From assembly GCA_030045215.1 (NCBI GenBank), contig JASIBJ010000164.1, forward strand, positions 1 to 11,349: a stretch of DNA of 11,349 bases, given 5' to 3'. Source of the stretch: Streptosporangiaceae bacterium (lineage in GTDB: Bacteria > Actinomycetota > Actinomycetes > Streptosporangiales > Streptosporangiaceae). The position numbers and the translations under genes are program-made. The notes beneath the pieces were generated by a model. The model worked only from the letters and a program-made list of their open reading frames with translations, was not told the origin of the DNA and did no database searches. Shown here piece after piece: positions 6,106 through 11,349 of the stretch (its first letter is position 1; each line of letters starts with the position of its first letter).

Positions 6106-9100
6106 TCAGGCATTCGCCTTCCCGGCGGTTCCGATGCCCTCGATGAGAGCCGTGAGCCCCCGCCGGCCGAGCAGGTCCGCGGGCCGCACGGTGACGTTCT
6201 CCCTGACGTAGTAGAACGCGGCCCGAACCTCGGACAGCCGGACCTGAGCCAGGGCCGCCCACGCGAGCCGGTAGGCGGCCAGCTGGACCGCGACGGCCCG
6301 CTTGTCGGCAGCCGACGTTGGCCGCCGGCCGGTCTTCCAGTCGACGACGTCGTAACCGCCTGCGGGGTCATCGGCGAACACCGCGTCGATCCGGCCGCGC
6401 ACCATCCGGTCCCCGATCAGGGTCTCGAACGGCACCTCGACCTCCTTCGGCCAGCGGTCGGCCCAGTCGCCCGCCTCGAACGCCTCCTTGAGCTCGTCGA
6501 GTTCCGGATCTCCCGCCAGCGCGGCCGCATCGTCGGCCGCCCCCGGTAGCTCGTCCGCGTCTATCAGCTGCGCCTGCCCGAACCGCTGCTCCAGCCACTG
6601 GTGGAACGCGGTGCCGCGGGTCGCGTGCGGAGCCGGCCGGCGCGGCATCGGCCTTCGGACCTGCTGGGCCAGCTCGGCCGGGTCCCTCGCCATGGTCACC
6701 AGCGACGACACCGGCAACCGTCGCGGCAGGCCGACAAGCACGGTCCGGCCAGCCTGGCGTCGTTCCCGCTCGGCCAGCAGCAGGTCAGTGTCACGCGCCC
6801 ACTCGGCCACCAGGTCCTGGTACGAGCCGGCCTCGGCGGGGATGAGGTGGCCGGGCGCGGCGGCATCGGACGCTGCAGTGCCGACGGCGGAAGATCGCGG
6901 CCCCAGGCCCGGTAGGTACTCCTGGCTGGCCGAGCCGGCCAGCTGCCTGATCGCGCTTTCCACCAGTGTGCCGGCCTCCCGCACGGCGTCATACCTGACA
7001 CCCGCGGCCACGGCTGCGGGCCAGGTCGCCGAGGCCGGCTCGGCTAGCGCCGGGTTCACCGCATCCGGCTCGGGCTCTGGTTCCCAGATGTCGACCTCGC
7101 CCGCCCCGTCCTCGCAGGCGGCGCGCACTTCGGCCAGGAACTGAGACGGCCCGAGTCGCGTCGCGCCGTCGGACCACCAGTAGCCGCTGCAGGCAAGCAC
7201 GTAGACGGCTCTGGTCGCGGCCACGTACCCGAGCCTGCGCTCCTCAGCCAGGTCGCGCGCGGTGCACGCCTCGTTGAACACCGGCAGCTCGGCGGTGTTC
7301 AGCCGCGCCAGCGACGGCAGGTCGGCCACGTCTCCGCGCAGGCTGAACGGCAGCAGCCTGGCGTTCTCGGTCCATCGGGTCGTGATCCGCGGCTTGGCCG
7401 GGAACACATGCCGCTGCGGGCCCTCAGCCAAGCCGGGCACGAACACGACCGGCCATTGCAGGCCCTTGGCTGCATGCACGGTGGCCAGCTTGACCGAGTC
7501 GGTGTCTCCGACCTGACCCGCCTCCAGCCCAAACTCCTCGGTCTCGGCGGCGGCCAGGTAGGCCAGGAACGCGCCCAGGGTCGGATCCTGAGCGTCGCCG
7601 GCGAACGTCGCCGCCGCATCGGTGAACGCGTCGAGGTCGGCGCGCGCGGCGGCGGGATCGATTCCCGGCCTGGCCGCGACCTCGATATCGAGCCCGAGGA
7701 CTCGCTCCACCTCGCTCACCAGCTCGGCCAGCGGCCGCGCCGCGTGGGCACGCAGTGCGCGCAGCTCGGCCCCGAGGGCGACGAGGCGGCCGTAGCCCGC
7801 GAACGAGTAGGCGGCCGGGCGGCCCAGGTCGTCCAGCGCCTCCACGAGACTGCCTACATCCCTGGTCAGGTCGCTGATCGCACCCGCTACTAGCTCGCCT
7901 TCCCGCGAGCCAGACTCGGAGGCCAGCGCGGGTTGGCCGGGCCCGGCCGGAGCCGGTTTGGGCGGCGCCGGTTCTGGCCCGCCTGGCTCGGACACGGGAT
8001 CCGCGGATGCGCCGGCCTGCAAGCCGGCCGCCGCCTCGGCCTCCCGCGCGATCGTCCTCGCCCGCCTGCCCAGGGCCATCAGGTCGGCCGGGCCGATCCG
8101 CCAGCGGGGCGAGGTCAGCAGCCGCGCCAGCGCTGCTGAGGCCGACGGGTCGTGCATGACCTGGAGCGTGGCGACGATGTCGGCGACCTCAGGCACCGTC
8201 AGCAGCCCGCCCAGCCCGACTACCTCGACCGGGACGCCGCGCGCCTCCAGCGCGGCCCGCAGCGCGGCAAACTGGGCCCGCTTGCGGCACAGCACCGCGA
8301 TGTCCCTCGGCCTGACCCGCGCCAGGCCGCCGTCGGGCCAGGCCTGCCCGTCCGGAGCCTGGCCAGGCTCCAGCTCCAGCAGCGCTCCCACCTGCGCGGC
8401 CACCCATGCCGCCTCGTCGTGCACGGACTCAAGCAACGCGCACCTGACCAGACCGCGCGCGGCCCGCTCCGGCGGCGCGACCAGCAGCGGCACGTCCGGG
8501 ACTGCCGCCCGGAGGTCCGCCTGAATGGCACCAGCGGCCGCCAGCACCCGGCCGGTGTTGCGGAAGCTCGTCGACAGCAGCTGCACCGGCGCCGGGCGAT
8601 TGCGCGCGGAGGCGAAGTCGGTCGTGAACCGGCGCAGGTTCCCCGCGCTCGCACCGCGCCAGCCATAGATCGACTGGCACGGGTCGCCAACCGCAGTCAC
8701 CGGGTGCCCGCGGCCGAAAAGCGCGCGGAGCAGCACGAGCTGTGCGTGTGAGGTGTCCTGGTATTCGTCGAGGAGAACGACCTGGTAACGGGCTCGTTCC
8801 AGCTGGCCCACGCCCGGATGGCGAGTCGCGATCGTGGCTGCGATGGCCATCTGGTCGCCGTAGTCCATGACCTCCCTGACCGCCTTGGCGCCGGCGTACG
8901 CCGCCACCAGCGGCAGCAGTTGCTCGCGCGTGCGCTGGGTCTTCAGCACGTCAGCGATGGCTCTCGGGACCTTGCCGGCGGCGGCCGCGATCTCGTCCTC
9001 AATCCAGTGGCCGACCGCGACGACGTCGTCGGGACCGCGGAGGTGCTCGGCCAGCTCACCGGCCAGTGCCAGCACCGCCGCGGTTACCGTGGCCGGGGTC

Positions 9101-9627
9101 CACTCCATCGCGTCCATCGGGCCCTCGTAGGCGCTGACCACCTTGGCCGCCAGTTGCCAGCAGACCGCGGGAGTAATCAGTCGCACCGATGGCTCAAGCC
9201 CCTCGCGCAGCGCATGGTCCGCGACCAGCCGGCCCGCGTACGCGTGATAGGTCGAGATGACCGGCTCGCCGGCCAGCTCGTCCTCGTCGCTCGCATCAGC
9301 CACGCTGATCCCCGCCCGCCGCAAGGCGCCGAGCCGGGAGCGAACACGCTCGGCCAGCTCCCCCGCCGCCTTGCGCGTGAACGTGAGCCCGAGCACCCGC
9401 TCGGGCCGCACGAGCTGGTTGGCCACGAGCCACACCAGCCTTGCCGCCATCGTCTCGCTCTTGCCGGACCCGGCGCCCGCGATGACTGCCATCGGGCCGA
9501 GCGGTGCGCCGATGACCGCCGCCTGTTCGGCGGTGGGTGGCTGTGCGCCGAGCATCCGGGCTAGCTGCGCCGGGCTGTAGCGCACGCGTGGCTGCGTCAC
9601 GACGCTGACCGTGCGCGACTCCCTCAC
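6106..9627 (-). CDS. adnB: AdnB: UvrD-like helicase with RecB-type nuclease domain
   Basis: This 1173-aa subunit, with AdnA, forms the actinobacterial motor-nuclease that unwinds and resects double-strand break ends. All helicase motifs are present: Q-motif PTAEQ (31-35), Walker A GAGSGKS (51-57), motif Ia LTFTRKAAGEL (81-91), motif II LLDEYQDTSHAQ (285-296), motif III VGDPCQSIYGWRG (313-325), motif IV LSTSFRNTGR (351-360), motif V LATVHAAKGLQW (714-725) and motif VI EERRLGYVAATRA (795-807). The C-terminal PD-(D/E)XK nuclease has H1009, D1081 in GRIDAV, D1096 and K1098 in VVDWKTG, and QLAAY at 1115-1119. There is no C-terminal cysteine cluster. A Pro/Ala-rich insert spans about 540-575. The GTG at 9627 overlaps the adnA stop as GTGA and has GGAGGG eight bases upstream; an upstream ATG at 9678 would lie inside adnA and is rejected. 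AdnB identity rests on gene order, on the distance of the catalytic Asp from the C-terminus, and on the missing cysteines. Confidence 0.93.
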   Translation of the reverse strand: MRESRTVSVVTQPRVRYSPAQLARMLGAQPPTAEQAAVIGAPLGPMAVIAGAGSGKSETMAARLVWLVANQLVRPERVLGLTFTRKAAGELAERVRSRLGALRRAGISVADASDEDELAGEPVISTYHAYAGRLVADHALREGLEPSVRLITPAVCWQLAAKVVSAYEGPMDAMEWTPATVTAAVLALAGELAEHLRGPDDVVAVGHWIEDEIAAAAGKVPRAIADVLKTQRTREQLLPLVAAYAGAKAVREVMDYGDQMAIAATIATRHPGVGQLERARYQVVLLDEYQDTSHAQLVLLRALFGRGHPVTAVGDPCQSIYGWRGASAGNLRRFTTDFASARNRPAPVQLLSTSFRNTGRVLAAAGAIQADLRAAVPDVPLLVAPPERAARGLVRCALLESVHDEAAWVAAQVGALLELEPGQAPDGQAWPDGGLARVRPRDIAVLCRKRAQFAALRAALEARGVPVEVVGLGGLLTVPEVADIVATLQVMHDPSASAALARLLTSPRWRIGPADLMALGRRARTIAREAEAAAGLQAGASADPVSEPGGPEPAPPKPAPAGPGQPALASESGSREGELVAGAISDLTRDVGSLVEALDDLGRPAAYSFAGYGRLVALGAELRALRAHAARPLAELVSEVERVLGLDIEVAARPGIDPAAARADLDAFTDAAATFAGDAQDPTLGAFLAYLAAAETEEFGLEAGQVGDTDSVKLATVHAAKGLQWPVVFVPGLAEGPQRHVFPAKPRITTRWTENARLLPFSLRGDVADLPSLARLNTAELPVFNEACTARDLAEERRLGYVAATRAVYVLACSGYWWSDGATRLGPSQFLAEVRAACEDGAGEVDIWEPEPEPDAVNPALAEPASATWPAAVAAGVRYDAVREAGTLVESAIRQLAGSASQEYLPGLGPRSSAVGTAASDAAAPGHLIPAEAGSYQDLVAEWARDTDLLLAERERRQAGRTVLVGLPRRLPVSSLVTMARDPAELAQQVRRPMPRRPAPHATRGTAFHQWLEQRFGQAQLIDADELPGAADDAAALAGDPELDELKEAFEAGDWADRWPKEVEVPFETLIGDRMVRGRIDAVFADDPAGGYDVVDWKTGRRPTSAADKRAVAVQLAAYRLAWAALAQVRLSEVRAAFYYVRENVTVRPADLLGRRGLTALIEGIGTAGKANA

Positions 9628-11349
9628 GACACCCGCCCTCCGCGCTCGTCGACTGGGCAGCAGGCCGCTACCGGGCACACTCGGCAGCCGGGGTTCGCCG
9701 TCGCCGTGAACACCGGCCCGGCCATGCCCGCGGCGACGGTCTCCACAAGCTGCCTGGCCCAGTCCGGGTCAGGGTCGTCGCTCAGGCTGCGCTGGGCCTG
9801 GATGCGCACGCTCGCCTTGAGCGCTGCCTTGCCGATGTGGACCAGCTCGGCGCCGCCCGGATCCACCAGGCCGAGCTGTTCGAACGCCCCGAGCAGGACC
9901 GCGAGCTGGTACACGCCGAGCTGCGGATTGCGGTCCAGGTCGCCATCCGAAGGCCGGGTACCCGTCTTCAGGTCCACGACGATTGCCGCGCCGTCCTCGT
10001 CCCGCTCAAGCCGGTCGACCTGACCAGTGATCGTGATGTCGCCCAGGCTGACTCGCAGCTTGTGCTCCACCGCGATCAGCTCGCGCGGGTTGCGCCGGTG
10101 CCACTCCAGGAACTTGGCCACCATCTGATCGGCCTGGGCCCGCTGCCGTGCGTTGTACCAGGAACTGCCGAAGTCAATGTGCTGCCAGAGTTCGTCGAGT
10201 CGCTTGGCCACCGCACCGTCATCGGCACCCTCGGCGGCCAGGGCCGCCGCGGCGTGGATGACGACGCCAAGGTGCTGCGCCGGGCCCGACGAGCCCACGC
10301 CGACGGCCGCCTCCAGGAGCCACCGGAGGCCACACTTGGCGAAGGACTCCACCTGGGATGGAGAGATCTGCACGCGACCGCCTATGCGCTCCCCCGCGGC
10401 AGTCTGCTCGGTCAACGCGTACCACTGCCGCGGGTGAGCGCCGCGCACGCCGGCGGCGGCAAGCCGAGCTAGCTGACCGGCGGCGGCCTCGCGCACGTGG
10501 GCGGGGAGGGTGCGGTCGGCCGCCGACCGTCGCAGATCGGCGGTCAGCGCCGGGAGCGACAGCCAGCGGCGTCCGGTCCCGGCCACCTGCTCGATCTCGA
10601 CGTCATCGCCCGCCAGTTCAGCCAGGAACCGGGACGGCCGCTCCTCGGTGTCGTCCGCGCCGACCGCGGTGACGACGAGCGCGCGCCGAGCCCTGGTCAC
10701 CGCGACGTAGAACAGCCGCCGCTCCTCGGCAAGAAGCCTGGCGCTCGCGGCCGCCGCGGCGGCGCCCGCAGTGCCGGCGTCGCGGCCGGCCATCACGTCC
10801 ACGAGCTCTTCCATGCCCAGCAGCGAGCCGCGCTGGCGCAGGTCGGGCCAGGTACCCTCCTGCACCCCGGCGACGATGACCAGGTCCCACTCCAGGCCCT
10901 TGGCCTTGTGCGCGGTCAGCACGGCCACGCCGTCGGCGCGCGGGGCGCGCTCGGCCAGAGTGTCTCCGGCGATCTCCTGGCCGGCGATGCTGTCCAGGAA
11001 CAGCCACGTCGAGCCCTGTGGCAGCCGGGCGGTGAACCTCGCCGCCGCGTCGAAAAGCGCAACCACGGCGTCGAGGTCCGCATCGGCAACCGCTCCGCGA
11101 CTGCCGCCCGCGGCGCTGGCCGCCTGCCATCGCGGGCCAAGACCTGAGGCGTCCCAGACCGCCCAGAGGACGTCATGCGGCGTTCCGTTCCTCTCGGCCG
11201 CCCGCGCGACATCGAGCAGCGCGGTGATCCGGCGGGCGGCGGCCACCGCGGGCTCGGCGACATGCCCGTCGTCATCGCCCGGCGGCCAGCCTGCCTGCGC
11301 CAGCTCCCGCGGATCGCGCAGCGCGGCGGCGACCGGCTCCTCCGCCGGC
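9624..11349 (-). CDS. adnA: AdnA: helicase-nuclease subunit, C-terminal part only
   Basis: The frame is open from the right edge (position 11349) to the stop at 9624, showing 574 residues; the N-terminal motor with Walker A and B lies outside. Visible helicase motifs are V, LTAHKAKGLEWD (10919-10884), and VI, EERRLFYVAVTRAR (10727-10686). The nuclease domain follows: a His in VVIHAA (codon 10256-10254), GQVDRLE with its Asp, VVDLKTG with D at 9974-9972, and YQL. Four cysteines fit the AddB-type iron-sulfur nuclease pattern: one in FAKCGLRW (10334-10332) and CRVCPVAACC at 9686-9657, which gives C-x2-C-x5-C. The catalytic Asp lies about 115 residues from the C-terminus, in line with mycobacterial AdnA as I recall it. 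A run of alanines with one glycine sits just before motif VI. It is coupled to adnB by GTGA. Confidence 0.9.
   Translation of the reverse strand, partial: PAEEPVAAALRDPRELAQAGWPPGDDDGHVAEPAVAAARRITALLDVARAAERNGTPHDVLWAVWDASGLGPRWQAASAAGGSRGAVADADLDAVVALFDAAARFTARLPQGSTWLFLDSIAGQEIAGDTLAERAPRADGVAVLTAHKAKGLEWDLVIVAGVQEGTWPDLRQRGSLLGMEELVDVMAGRDAGTAGAAAAAASARLLAEERRLFYVAVTRARRALVVTAVGADDTEERPSRFLAELAGDDVEIEQVAGTGRRWLSLPALTADLRRSAADRTLPAHVREAAAGQLARLAAAGVRGAHPRQWYALTEQTAAGERIGGRVQISPSQVESFAKCGLRWLLEAAVGVGSSGPAQHLGVVIHAAAALAAEGADDGAVAKRLDELWQHIDFGSSWYNARQRAQADQMVAKFLEWHRRNPRELIAVEHKLRVSLGDITITGQVDRLERDEDGAAIVVDLKTGTRPSDGDLDRNPQLGVYQLAVLLGAFEQLGLVDPGGAELVHIGKAALKASVRIQAQRSLSDDPDPDWARQLVETVAAGMAGPVFTATANPGCRVCPVAACCPVDERGGRVS
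9636..9641 (-). promoter_or_regulatory. Ribosome binding site deciding the adnB start
   Basis: GGAGGG on the minus strand, inside the end of adnA and eight bases before the GTG at 9627. It supports a coupled start rather than the ATG 51 bases upstream. Confidence 0.6.

Noticed and set aside
9628..9678. An upstream ATG start for adnB
   Set aside because: It would overlap adnA by more than 50 bases, whereas the GTGA at 9627-9624 gives the usual coupled start with a ribosome site.
11244..11246. A GTG that could begin the AdnA frame inside the window
   Set aside because: The frame stays open to the right edge, and the protein would lack the motor core that AdnA must have, so the start lies outside the window.
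1..11349. CRISPR arrays, insertion sequences, tRNA or rRNA genes
   Set aside because: No spaced direct repeats, transposase motifs, terminal inverted repeats or RNA gene signatures were seen; the gene-free gaps are all short.

Overview
The window comes from a high-GC actinobacterium. GC looks close to 70% by eye, GTG starts are frequent, genes overlap by GTGA or ATGA, and the gene content is typical of that phylum: an AdnA/AdnB motor-nuclease pair, a NudC-type NAD pyrophosphatase and a PadR regulator with a membrane partner. I cannot name the genus. From memory, the nudC-adnB-adnA block on one strand resembles the Mycobacterium tuberculosis locus (nudC Rv3199c, adnB Rv3201c, adnA Rv3202c), so this looks like a core chromosomal neighbourhood rather than a mobile island.

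Layout, left to right. Positions 1-1248 (minus) hold a two-gene unit: a PadR repressor and, coupled by ATGA, a multi-pass membrane protein that runs off the left edge. A promoter with a 36-bp dyad between and around its -35 and -10 lies upstream of it. Positions 1318-3734 (minus) hold an M20 metallopeptidase followed by nudC, coupled by GTGA. Diverging from the peptidase is a 99-aa MTH1187/YkoF-type thiamine-binding protein (plus) with a perfect Shine-Dalgarno. Converging on it are an uncharacterised 100-aa protein and, upstream on the same minus strand, a short BKACE (DUF849) enzyme. A METTL7-like SAM methyltransferase diverges from the BKACE gene (plus) and converges with adnB. Positions 6106-11349 (minus) are adnB (complete) and the C-terminal half of adnA, coupled by GTGA. 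Together they should form the heterodimer that resects double-strand DNA breaks.

The best-supported joint function is AdnAB. Both nuclease centres are intact, adnB carries a full set of helicase motifs, and only AdnA carries the cysteine pattern of an iron-sulfur nuclease. The genes between nudC and adnB are metabolic or unknown, and nothing in the sequence ties them to DNA repair.

No RNA genes, CRISPR arrays, insertion sequences or convincing intrinsic terminators were seen. No intergenic stretch exceeds about 140 bases. I found no clear undescribed system. The items most worth checking are the PadR operator, a cryptic P-loop reading upstream of the thiamine-binding gene, and the orphan BKACE plus 100-aa protein pair.
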